A stretch of 64,000 nucleotides of DNA from Crotophaga sulcirostris (lineage: Eukaryota > Chordata > Aves > Cuculiformes > Crotophagidae). The stretch covers positions 3,173,869 to 3,237,868 of the forward strand of contig VYZB01000040.1 in assembly GCA_013397455.1 (NCBI GenBank). The letters are read 5' to 3'. The position numbers were made by a program, and so were the translations under genes. How positions within the stretch are numbered: the first letter of the stretch is position 1; each line of letters opens with the position of its first letter. Under the pieces are notes generated by a model. The model ran no database searches. It worked only from the letters and a program-made list of their open reading frames with translations, and was not told the origin of the DNA. Positions 34,076-45,190 of this stretch are shown in pieces.

Positions 34076-37000
34076 AATAAAGAAGTGAACACATATTACA
34101 TTAAAACTAATTCCAGAAGCAAAACTGAAACTTCCCTCTGTGCAAACAAACTCTTTTTTCTTAGATGTTATGTTTGTATGCCCAAATGCTAAAAATTTGT
34201 TCTCTGCTTTTATTCCCCCTCCTCCCTGTTAATCAGTCAGGTTTCTTTATCGGTCATGATGTCTGTGTATGTTTCAGAGACAGTTGCACACCCCTGAGGA
34301 TTTTCACTGATGAGGCTGAGACAGAAGATTGATAGAGGAATTGAGTAAAATACCAGATTTTCTTCTGAGAGCATCTTTCCTGGGAGAGAACGAGAGAGGA
34401 AGCTTCTTCCCTGAGAGCATCTCAGATTTGTAGCTGCCTGCTCCCAGCGCTGGGGCTTTGATCTAGCAAAACCTGTAGGTATCCACTTACCTCTGGACAC
34501 ACGATTGAGTGCTATGAACTTTGCAGAGTCTCCAGCACCTAATTAAAACATAGCACATGCCAAAGTGCTTGGCTGACCTGGAATCCAAGGCCTGGATCCA
34601 ACCTGATGCATTTGGGAACTGAAAATAAGTCTCCCTATGTAGTTAAAGAAGAGAAGAAAGTACTTCTCCAAAAGCTTTATGGGGCAATCCAGCCTGTCAC
34701 CTGAATTAGACGTATTGGAGAGAAGCTTGATGTTTTTACACTTCTGTTTTGCAGTTTGTTGGCTAGTTGAACAGTGCTGAGAATAAATAACTAAAAATAC
34801 TTACCCGTAATTGCTTTAGCCCACAGAAAAGTTCCATGTGATAGGACTGTCCTGCTGCTGAAGGCAGGATGGTGGCAATCTGCAAGAGGATGGTCACCTT
34901 ACCACTGCTGTATCCATTCCTGCCTGGGCATCCCCTCTCCCTCGCTCTTCCCACGACTCTAGCTTGGGTCCCCTAGGAAAGCACCACCCATGCAGCAGGG
35001 CACCTACAGACAGGGAAGGGGTAACAGGGAGGAAGAGAGGTCACCAACACCAAGAGAGGTCCCTAAGGTTGCTGACTATCCCAGAGAAGAGAGAGGTGTG
35101 TGGTCCTGTGATCCCTGTGAAATGGATGGGGAAGGGGGCACAGAACCACTGTGACTCTGGATGGTGACTGCCTGCTCCCAGTGGGTTTAGTGGTCTCCCA
35201 AGCCTCCCTCTCCCCCAACTCCCCTTGGCCCCCTTCTTATAAGAGGGGAAGGGTATTTGGGGTTCTCACCTCTCTCCAGGAGCCCCTCTCTGTTTGGCTC
35301 CGTGTCCTTTCGCAGTAAGTGATAACAACAACAAAATAAACTTTCAATAGCTCCAATTAAAAGTAAAAAGAGTCCAGTGTTTCCTCTCTCAGAAGCACAC
35401 AGAGCTAAAACGTCAGTCAGCTATCAGTGATACCTGGAAAACACTGCATTCAGTGCCAGCAGAGCTGGAGAGTTTTTTATTTTAATGGCTGTGCTGTGAA
35501 AGAGCTGGTTGTTAAGTACATTGTACACCATGGGAATGAGGTGTTGGGTATTTTTGGTCCTGGCCTTCTGTATTTTCTTTTCACATATCCTAACAATCTC
35601 CAAGGTGGGGAATGAGGTAGCAAGCATTCTCTGTTAGTTTGAAGGGCTCTATCTGTTGTTCCTATCACACTGGTGTTGTTGAAGGGATGAAGAACTTTTC
35701 TCAGGCACATCTATGTTTCACAGCGTGATTAAATCTAGTGCTTTGTGCCAGCACAATTGTTGCAGGACAAAGAGGTGTGAAGTTTAACACACCATGTAAC
35801 CAGAGAGAGTTTACAGCAAAGTGAGATGCAACCAGTAAAGGACAGTGTTTTCTCCTGTGTCTCCATGGAGTGGGAGTTTGGGTCAGATAGGGTGTCCTAG
35901 AATTTTAGATGAGAGGACAGTAAAGTATTGCTTGGGATAAATATCAACTATTTTAGGAAATTCAGTCTCTTGCTGTAAACCTGCTCCCTGGCAGAGCTAA
36001 AATCCTGTACAGTGCACCTGCTTACAGGGCAGCAGGCTCCAAATATTGATAGTTACTTCCCCCCAAGCATAAAACATGATAAAAGAAAAAGCAAAATGCT
36101 GCATCATCCACTTGGACAGTGCTGAACCACACCCTTTTGACCTCATATCATACACATTGGCTACTCACCAGCCTGAGTAACTCAGTGGGCATTGCTGAGC
36201 GCCTTGCAAGTGCACCCTGGGAGTGAGATTCCTACATTATAGGATAACTTTTTCCAGTATTACTTTCTTCCCCTAAGACAATCTACACCCAACTTGATGG
36301 CTGTACAAACCTCGACGTGGGTGCCATAATTTCCTATTGTCCCTATTTGCTAGAGTCACAGGGCTGGTAGAAACAGGGACAAATCGCTATAAAGTCTCAA
36401 ATGCAGTGGACATCCTGCATTAAGAGTGAGGTGTGGCCAGGATTTCATATGCCCTTAGAGAGAAATGTTTGCCATCTGCACTACCCCTTCCTCACAGACA
36501 GCCGGGGAATGTGGGTTGCTGAAATAGGACTGATCCTTGCCCGTGCTCAGTTCAGAGCAGACTCACTAATGCAGGTCTTCAGGAAAAGTGTCTCCCCCCA
36601 TATCTGTTCCCTCTCTGTCTTCTGACATACAAGCAGGTGCTGATGCTTTTGCTTGCTTTTCTTAGTGCCTTGTGCTAGGATTTCTCTCAACCAAGCAAAA
36701 GAGTAATTTATGGTCAGATACAACCTTTAACTTTTAAGCACCCATATAAGGCACTGCTGCTGGTTTTACTTTCGTGTTTTTTCCAGGTGGACTGTACCGA
36801 TGTCACTGTTTTGTACCATTCACCAATTACAGGATTAAGGTTCCCACAGAAACCTCTGGACAGCTGCAAGTAGAAGATGATGGCATTACCTGCCCTTAGC
36901 TATGTTTCAGAGCAGCATAAGGTGAATCAAACCTTTTCAGAGCTCTGCACCAAAATGAGTTCTGCTGCTGAATGAAATGCTTTGCAGAGCAATGCACGTG

Positions 37001-39624
37001 AGTAAGGGCAGAGTTAAGCCTCAAATAATTAGAAAAATTCCATACAAATCCCTCCTCCGGGTTTCTCAGCCACATCCTGCCTTTCCAAGGTCTGACATGT
37101 AGAGTGCAAGTCCTGGGAGATGACACTGTCTCTATTATAGCATCCTGGTCAGGACTGAGCAGCCTGCCAACATTTAACCAAATGTGAGATATCCCTCACT
37201 GTAACAGCTCCTATAGTACAGCTCCATCCCATGCGGATATCGATTTATTCATTTTGTACCCTGTTCTTTGCAACCAACAGGCATGGTTATATTTCATAAT
37301 CTGCAGTCCAAGAGACATGAGCATTGATGGTCCCACAGCATATCATGCATTATTTAATGAGGAATTGCTACTCTCACACATAGTTAAGCCTTCCTCCACT
37401 AGGTTGACACTCTTGATGATGATCTCGCACAGTTCAAGGATTAGAAAAGTGTCTATTTCTCCAAGGTGCTTCTGCTAGAGGGACTTTGTGAGGCAAAACC
37501 ACTTCTTGAGATGTATTTTGAAAATTTCTTATTGTGAGCTATCCAGAAATATCTCCTCTTCTTTGATCCAATTTGTCTGTCTTCAGAAGTTGCTTCTTGA
37601 GAAATTTTGAGAAATGTTTTCTTTTCCTCATGGGAGTTTTAACAAAAATGAAAGCAGCACTGTTTTCATCGGTATTTTCCACAGAAATGTTTAAGCTTTT
37701 CTCAATAAAGGACAATTTTACTGCGACTGAATGCTGGTTTTTTTCCTACTTGTTTCAACCTAGAAATACTAATGTTTTAGCCTGCAGGAATTGCCATTTA
37801 AGTGCTTTATGCTCATATTTGCCTCAATCAACCAGACTTACTCAAATTCTCTTTCCTATGATACACCACAGTCTTCTCTCATGATGTGAAAAAGCAGTTG
37901 TGTTCTTGGAGATAAAACTTGGCCAAGCCCATAAAAGAAAATGGGGATCTAAAGGGATCTGAAACCCTCATCGTTTGCTGTGGAAAGCAAGCCAAATCTA
38001 AACATTTTATTTTCAAAGTAAGCATTTGAATTATGAAGGAATACTTGGCATTTTCCTCAAAAAGCAGAACTTTCACAAATAAATTAATTCTGAAAAAAAA
38101 ACCAACAAAAAATGACCCCTCATCCCAAATACCTAACAGCTAATTTTCCACTGGAAAACATCTTTTGCGGAAAGTTTTGATGATCTCCATATTTGTGGAC
38201 TTAAACCTACATATGGGCTAAAGTGGCTTTGCTGATCAGGACCTCAAAATGTTACATGTTGTAGAATTTATACGTTTGTTCTCAGCCAAACCATACCATA
38301 TAAAAGCTGGCTTATTAGTAGTAATATTGAAAAAACTGGCTAACAAGACGTCCTGGATACTGCACACATGCTGATGCTCTTTATAGAATAAATGCTCTGT
38401 GCTCTGATGTGGCAAATGAGGTCATTTGAGTGCACTAACTCTGGTCTTCCTCTCCCTGTTCTGCTTGAAAGAGATTTGAATGTAAAAAGGTTTTGGCATT
38501 TGAGGCTCCATGGCTTGGAACAGCATTCAAAATAGGAGCCTTAAAGGTCACTTTTCTCTGAAGAAGCAAGGAACCCAACCCCAATACCAGCCATCAAAGA
38601 AACTCTAAAAAAGGGATGTTTTCAAAAACACATTGAGTAGGCTAGGGATGTAGCTGTTCCCAATAAACATGTGAGACCTCTGCATTGAAAGTGTATTGTT
38701 TTATCCCTGCAGCATGACCTTGTCTGTCAGATAAGAAGAAACAGTAAAACAGGGAGGATGTGGTCGCTGTCCTGGAAGTTGGAAAACAAATTCAAGCTTT
38801 GGAGGGTTGTTTTTCTCCCCTAAAATTAAAACCAGTGCTCCTGTTAGCTTTCTAAACTCCATCCAAATTCAGCTTATGCTCTGAGAGGGAAAAACAGGAT
38901 TTTGAAAGCTATTTCACATTTACCAATGGTGACAACCAGCCAGGAGATGCTGGCAAAGTCATGGGAGAGTAAAATAAGCTCATGCCACCTCTCCCCCCTG
39001 ACATAATAGACTAAGGGATGTGTTGGTCCTAGGAACAGCCATAAGGCACTGAGAGCCCTGGGCACCTTAAAATAGGGACCACAGTGACATTTTCCTGGGC
39101 AGGGGTCTGCCTGAGCCAGCTGTAGGGTGTGCTGGTGGCTATGGAGTGGTGCCACCACTGTGCTCCTCAGGAAGCCAAAGTGCTTAATTCTGGGCTGGAA
39201 GGAGGTACCTGACAATACTTGAAATCCACAACAGTAAATCCTTCTGTGAGGGCCTGAAAATAACCTTTCTCATTCCAACAGAAACAGGAGGATGCGCTCC
39301 CCACCAGGTAATCTTGCCCCTTGCTCTAGCTTAACAGTCTGGTGGTTCCCACAGTTTTGGATTCAGATTCAAATCCTTCTTTTGTCAGATGCAGACCACA
39401 ATTTGTGCTGTGCTATCCTGTCTTTTGTGACTGTGACCAAGCAAGTCAGGGGCATCTTGCTTCTGTTTGCTAGCACTTCACTGTGCACCATCAGGTCTAG
39501 CAGAACATAGTCAGAAAGTAATTCCCAGCTTAGGAGAGCTCCCTTGTGTGTCAGGCAGGCTGGGCTCAGGTCTCCAACAGCCCAGCACCCATGTTCATGT
39601 CTAATGCATGGATGTGTCCCTTTG
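34076..39624. other. Unique non-coding DNA
   Basis: No gene recognised. The stretch at 34960-35345 has G-rich and C-rich blocks and the promoter- or LTR-like signals listed separately. The remainder is ordinary unique sequence with frames of up to 113 codons and no recognised products. Confidence 0.5.
35200..35345 (+). promoter_or_regulatory. Promoter-like or solo-LTR-like segment
   Basis: A C-rich stretch leads to a TATA-type box TATAAG at 35238-35243. A perfect splice-donor string GTAAGT lies at 35315-35320 and a polyadenylation signal AATAAA at 35335-35340. TATA and AATAAA about 95 bp apart is the order and spacing found in the U3-R part of retroviral LTRs. TATA plus a downstream CA/GTAAGT would equally fit a promoter with a short first exon. 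No tRNA primer-binding site or viral gene is visible nearby, so an ERV would have to be a solo, worn LTR. I cannot decide between the two. Confidence 0.33.
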
Positions 39625-39635
39625 AAGCTACAGAT

Positions 39636-40195
39636 ACTACTCCAGTCTTGTTCAACATATTCATCAATGACCCAGATGAGGGGACAGAGTGTATCCTCAG
39701 CAATTTTGCTGATGATACAAAACAGGGAGGAGTGGCTGTTCTGCCATTCAGTGAGGTCTGGACAAGCTGGAGAGTTGGGTGAAGAACGTAATGGAATTCA
39801 ACAAAGGTAAGCGTAAAGTCCTGCACCTAGGGAGGAATAACCCCCTGCACCAGTTGGGGTTCGACCTGCTGGAAAGCAGCTCTGTGGAGAAGGGCCTAGG
39901 AGTCCTGATGGATAATAAGTTAACCATGAGTCAGCAATGTGTCCTCATGGCCAAGAAAGCCAATGGTGTCCTGGGGTGCATCAAGAAGAGTGTAGCAAGC
40001 AGATGGAGGGGGGGAATCCTCCCCATCTACTCTGCTCTACTGAAACCACATATGGATTAATTGTGTCCAATTCTGGGCTCCCCAGCTCAAGAAAGACAAG
40101 GAAGTACTGGACAGAGTCCAGCAGAGGGCTATGAAGATGATTAGGGGATTGGAGGATTTCTCTTATGATGAAAGGCTGACACCTGGCTCTATTTA
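39636..40195 (+). pseudogene. Broken CR1 ORF2: reverse transcriptase C-terminal part
   Basis: CR1 ORF2 encodes an endonuclease and reverse transcriptase that copy the element's RNA at its target site. Here only the region from just before the catalytic motif remains. LFNIFIND is encoded from 39648, and the catalytic FADD motif (the CR1 form of the YxDD box, both Asp codons intact) lies at 39705-39716, followed by TK and GG. The frame is then lost between about 39720 and 39754 and resumes in another frame with EFNKGKRKVLHLGRNNP at about 39794-39844. It shifts again near 40045-40060, after which [20 protein letters not shown] is readable from 40062. With at least two frameshifts, a missing N-terminal half and no promoter, it cannot give a protein. 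Confidence 0.9.
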
Positions 40196-40454
40196 GCCTG
40201 GAGAAGAGAAGATTGAGAGGGGATCTTATGAATCATATAAATATCTAAGGGGCAGATGTCAAGAAAGTGGGACCAGACTCTTTTCAGTGGTGCCCAGCGA
40301 CAACGGGAATGGGAACACAGGAAGTTCCATCTCAACATGAGAAAAATTGCTTCACTGTGAGGGTGACGGAGCACTGGAACAGGCTGCCCAGGGAGTTTGT
40401 GGAGCCTCCTTCTCTGGAGATAGCAAAAATCCCACCCGGACACATTCCTGTGCA

Positions 40455-40484
40455 ACTTGCTGTAGGCAAACTTGCTGTAGGCAA
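40455..40484 (+). repeat. 15-bp tandem duplication inside CR1
   Basis: ACTTGCTGTAGGCAA occurs twice head to tail (40455-40469 and 40470-40484) near the CR1 3' end. The two copies are identical. CR1 normally has one such segment, so this is a private duplication in this copy. Confidence 0.85.
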
Positions 40485-41750
40485 AGGTGTTGGATCTCCA
40501 GAGGCCCCTTCCACCCCCTACTAGTCTATGGCTCTGTGATCCATCTACCACCACCCTGCCCTGTGACTCGGCTCTGTGCCCCAGCTCTAGGACTCCTTGA
40601 GACTAATCCTTTAAGATTAACATGTAGGGCCTGAATAGGGAGACCTAATAAATAAATTAAATAACACAAGTTTTTACAAATGCTAGCTTGTTCCATACAT
40701 ATCATAAATGCTGCAGTTTTCCTATTCATGCAATCATAGTCAATAATTAATTTCTCACCATAATGCTGCATTTTAATTGCGCTTCCTGAGCATCTAGTAA
40801 TATCTCAAATTTTGGGGATTACTGAATTCCCTGACAGGCTTTCACCCACAGTCAAGGAGAGGCATTGCATGTAATTCTCTCTCTTTGAGGAGTGAATCAC
40901 CATTATAGTGAGGAAAGCATTTCTGAAGCCCCTAAACTGCCTTTTCCATCACTCACCAGCCTGTACCCCAGCTGGGTGGGCTGACAGCAAATCACTGCAT
41001 TCAAGCTTACAGCACATTGAATTGGTTTTAAATTTCCTGCTCTCTAAACCATGCTGCAAACTGAATCAAAACACTTTCATTAGAGGGATGAAAATAAATC
41101 CCACTGAAGCCGGGTTTTATCATGTGGGTCTATCAGAGACTAGCAGGCTGGGTTATGTGGGGTTCAAGGACGTGGCCATCAGTCACCGGAGCCAAATGTG
41201 AAGCTGTGGAGAAGCTCTGCTGCATGCACAGATACCAGACTCAGCAACCAGTGCCACCACCTAGGACAGCTAAAACTGGCAAGCTGTCACTCTCCCACTC
41301 GGTTTTCGGGAAAACGCAATTTCCATCAATGGAAATGGGGTTGGCAGCATCATAAAACTGACTTTGAATTATGCTGAATTTCCAGAAATAAAGCAACGCT
41401 TTGATGGCATTTCTACTTGTGATTACGATCCAAATGCAAACATAAGCTTTGCAGCACATGTTTGAGAAGGAGGGGTGGACTCTGTCAGGCATGTCTTCGC
41501 ATCAGGATCAGCACAAGCCCTAGCTCAGGAGCTGCTCTGAAGCTTTTTCTTGTCCCTGGTCTGAACAGTATCCCAGTTAGCTGGTGTTCCCAGCTGGGAC
41601 AAGCTGCCCCCACAGGATGCATTGCCTAGAGCATTTCTTTTGCTTTAATTTAGCAATCTGCCACAACTCCTGGGAAGATCTGGGTTGCATTACTCATTTG
41701 CTAATAACTCTCTCATCCCTTCATCAGCCTCCATCCTACACCTAGGAGAA

Positions 41751-41772
41751 CAGTCCCAGTTCACTGGGACTG
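41751..41772. repeat. 10-bp perfect inverted repeat, 2-bp spacer
   Basis: CAGTCCCAGT and ACTGGGACTG flank TC. It would form a tight hairpin in single-stranded form or a symmetric protein site. It stands alone in unique sequence. Confidence 0.85.
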
Positions 41773-42249
41773 GTGCACACAGAGCAGCATGGGGCATGCA
41801 TTGCAGCATGAAAGCAGCCCATCAGGAGAAATAACCCCTTAATTCTGGATTTGTGTCCTCTGGACTAACCCACAGCCCAATCTGACCAACATCCTAGATG
41901 GTTATGTTCCTGTCCTGGAGACAGGTCTTTCTGGGAGGTAGGTGAAGGTGTCTTTAGCAGAGCACAGCTCTCCTGACCATGCAAGCATTGGCTGTTTGCA
42001 AGAACAATTTCGAGATACAGTGTATAAGTCATGGGCTGTACTCTTAACTACAACAGCAAAAATGCACAAGCATGCAGGCACAAATGTACGTGAATGCATA
42101 TTATGATTTGCAGCTGTCAGAGCAGTTCCTATCACTGAAAGAACAAAATTTAATTACCAATCTGGAATGAATCACAATCTTAAAATAAAAAACAGAGCAA
42201 GCTGCCTAAGCATATCCACATTCTTTTACTGTGAATCATTTGCGAAGAA

Positions 42250-42300
42250 CAGAGGACCGAATCCTTAGTTGGTGTAGGCTAGTGTCAGATTTTGACAGCT
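42250..42300. mobile_element. Possible ancient sauropsid repeat relic
   Basis: GGACCGAATCCTTAGTTGGTGTAGGCTAGTG resembles the start of old repeats with a GATCCTCAGCTGGTGTAAATCAGT-like module. Only about 30 bases are suggestive. Confidence 0.25.
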
Positions 42301-43839
42301 AAATCAAGTCAAAAGAAGCTGTTCTTCCTGATAAGTGCTAACTACGCATCTGATTCTTCCCATTTTCTATTTTATTCACCAGGAGACCATTCCAATACTA
42401 TGAGAATATCACAAGGGTGGTTTTTATTTGGAGCAACCTGCATCCTCCAGCATCCGTTTGCCTGCGTAGGTGGCTGGGGCCGAGGAAGTCTGGGTTTTAT
42501 TCCTGGCTGAATTTCTAATGTTTAATGTTACTTTTTGCGTGTCCTTCATCATCTTTGTCACAGTTGGTCGTAACATTCAGACCAGAGACGTCAAACTTCA
42601 AACCAATAGAAGGAGTGGAAAACACCCTAGACCAAGACAATCCATTGCACAAATACAAAGTTGTGCCCAATCCCACCTGTTCCTGCCACATACATTCATA
42701 GTCTCCAGACGCAGATTCCTGGGCAATGCCTCCAAGTCCTTCTGCAGACCTCTATCCCTCCTTGTACCCCCTCTCTCCAGCAGTTTCAGCTGACACACTG
42801 GGGACTTCCTGGCTGCTGAGGGCAGTGTCTCCCCTAGACTGCAAAGAGATGCTCCTGTGTACCTCCTGGAGACGGTCTGCGTACCACTAGTTTGCAGACT
42901 GTGAGGTTTGACCAGGGCTGTCGTCACTCTGTGTTTGCACAAGACTTCATGTACTGAGGCTTTGCCTCAGCTTGGGCCTCAGAAATGTTGCAGTAAAACC
43001 AGCTATAAATAACTGCAGCACAGGACAGGGTGTTAAACTCACTGATAGCATCTGAGTCATCACTTCTGCCTCTCGATGGCATGACCTTGGAGATAGGCTG
43101 TTAAGTCTGTAAAAAACATTTAGGAAAATAATAAAAGAAGTCTCTCAAGTGCAGTGTCTTGCTCCAGCGATAGCAAAAATGTAACAGGAGACTGTTGTTT
43201 TAAGGCTGTGCTGCTTTTTCAGATCTTGTTTTTGTTTTCCTGCAAGGAGTAGGACTTTATTGGCTTGTTTCTGAGTGCACACATGAAGCCTTTCGTCAGT
43301 GTGTGTTTCAGAAACGGACCCCTGGGTATCAGTAACATTGACACATTCATACAATATCCCTCTCCGTGATTTGTGGCGCTCCTATGGCTCAGCACTACTA
43401 ATGTATGAGTGACTCTTTTCATTACCTTGCCATAGATCAAGTGTTGCCCTCTGATTTTGACAGGTGATTCAGATACATCTGGGTTTCCTAACTTGAGCCC
43501 GTTCAGCTCCTCCAACTAGTGCTAAGTGATGTTGTTCGCCAGAGAAGAATAAACTATTTTGGAGGAACGTACAAAAGGCACTTTGGTGGCTGAACTACAG
43601 GCTGGGCTGGGAGTGAACATGGATGGGTCTGAAAGGACAATCTCAATGGGGAAAAAATCTACTTGGGTGAATTTTTCTCTGGGACCCTTGGCATTTTGCT
43701 GGGGAGCAGACAAACCTTGCGTGAAGAAAAATCAACAAGGGTTCCATTTATAACCTATGTTGACCATGAGATTTTAGGGTTTTGTGCACAGTGAAAGGTC
43801 CTTCTATCTATTGGGATTCACCTTGACATTATATGACAA

Positions 43840-44110
43840 ATGTACCCCAATGTGACGCCAGCAGCTGCATTTTTCTTTGACTTCTGACATACCGCATCCT
43901 AAATTTAATTACTTTAATTTGTTAACGCTATTTAATACATGACAAACATCCTTTCTCGGGTGCTTACTGAGCTATGGCAGCTCACTCTCTACCTTAATAC
44001 TGTTGAGAAACTAAGAAACCACTATTAAGTCTGCTCCAGTGTACAGACTGCTGCACCTGCTTGAACTAGTGTATGCGTTTGCTAAAAATAGAAATAGAAT
44101 AATATTCAGG
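43840..44110. promoter_or_regulatory. Candidate regulatory stretch with a perfect MEF2 site
   Basis: Repeat-free sequence with AAATTTAATTACTTTAATTTG (about 43903) and a perfect MEF2-type CTAAAAATAG at 44082-44091. MEF2 factors act in muscle and neural enhancers. A single match can be chance. Confidence 0.22.
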
Positions 44111-45151
44111 AACAAACTTAAAAAGGAAAAAAATTGCTTTGCTTCCTCTAGAGGAGTGCAGAGATGTGCTCCTGTACTGTATCTGACTCAGTAGTGTAAT
44201 GCAGTTTAAATACTTCACCCACACTGGAGCAGTCGTATTCAGAAAAGTTGAAACAGGCCCTTGTGCCCCTACACAGCTTGGTGGGGGCAGGCAGGTGTTT
44301 GCACTCTCTAAGCCAAAGAAGTGTCCATGTTCTGACTCCTGAGTAAGAGTTCAACTGATGTACAAAGATGGATAGCAAGGGTAAGGGTCAGAGGATGGTC
44401 ATCCAAAGGAAATGTTCCTGGTTGTGTTTTGGGGATCTGGTTTCAACGGACATGAGGAAAATGAGGTCCTGCACAGCAGGAGGCACAGTTTCATCTCTCT
44501 GGAGAGCACTTGTAATTTTACTTCAAGCCAAGGACCCTTTGCTAAACTAATCTGGCACCCATGGCCAGCTCTGGAGTGGATGCAGAAAAGAGAGAAGGGT
44601 ATTGAAGTTTACTGAAAAGCGGCAAATCTTAAAGCTGCACTCTGAAGATACAGTATCTTCGGCTTCAACATGCTCCATCAGCATCCTCAAGGCACAACTA
44701 AAAACACCTCAGGGCCCTGCCAAGGCTCTATCAGTGCCCCATCTTTCTGGATGCCTCTGCTTTTTTCTATGCTTTAAGTACTCTGCATTATACATCATGC
44801 AAAAGTAGAGCCGAAGAAACTTTCAGCTTGTTAATTTGGTGCTGCAGTAGGGTACCCATCATGAGCAGGGTGTGTATCTGAGAAGTAAAGATAGCCCAAA
44901 TTAAAACTGACTTGGGAAACTTTGTACCCGCCTCAGGCTCTACAGTGTCCAAATCATTGGCTTTTTGCAGCATCACATCTGTAGAGTAAGAGGGCCAAGC
45001 TGTGATGGCATTCATTGCCAGCTCTCTGGGGACATGTTTGAGAAGGACAGAGTCACACAGCCAGGTAGGCTTTGCATTTAGTCTCAATGTGAAGGCAGCC
45101 TGGTAGCCATGGATTTTCTAGGAGGGCTTTAGGCTGAGGAAGCAGTAGCTA

Positions 45152-45190
45152 AGATAAATGTATCTTGCAATGCAAGATAAACGTATCTTT
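45152..45190. repeat. Inverted repeat, 19-bp arms with 1-bp spacer
   Basis: The inner nine bases on each side of a single A pair perfectly (TATCTTGCA, 45162-45170; TGCAAGATA, 45172-45180). The full 19-bp arms 45152-45170 and 45172-45190 pair with only three mismatches. Because each arm contains AAGATA...TATCTT, the arms are also direct repeats of each other (AAGATAAATGTATCTT, then AAGATAAACGTATCTT). Each half-unit carries a GATA-type core. Confidence 0.88.

Larger units (their letters stand above)
39625..40545 (+). mobile_element. CR1 LINE, 5'-truncated copy with the end of the reverse transcriptase
   Basis: About 920 bp in sense orientation. It runs from the catalytic core of the CR1 reverse transcriptase through the C-terminal region (AAGTCCTGCACCTAGGGAGG at about 39817), the 3' part of ORF2 (GTGTCCAATTCTGGGCTCCC at about 40063; GTCCAGCAGAGGGCTATGAA at about 40116; CTGGAACAGGCTGCCCAGGG at about 40374) and the short 3' UTR, to a worn GGCTCTGTGATCC end. 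It is the longest transposon in the window. Multiple frameshifts and substitutions make it a dead, moderately old copy. A 15-bp tandem duplication sits near its 3' end. Confidence 0.94.
40546..43839. other. Unique non-coding DNA
   Basis: No gene recognised. The part at 40740-41110 is repeat-free and carries AATAATTAATTTC and TTTTAATTGCGC motifs, giving a conserved-element look. A perfect 10-bp inverted repeat lies at 41751-41772. Overlapping frames at 42.47-42.94 kb on opposite strands (107 and 114 codons) are unrecognised. Confidence 0.5.

Noticed and set aside
42845..42905. GGTCTGCGTACCACTAGTTTGCAGACT as a hAT-type transposon end
   Set aside because: A 6-bp GTCTGC/GCAGAC pair and loose resemblance only; too little to call.
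42470..42942. Opposed frames of 107 (plus) and 114 (minus) codons, the first with a hydrophobic stretch that looks membrane-like
   Set aside because: Opposite-strand overlap, no start context or splice sites, no recognised family.
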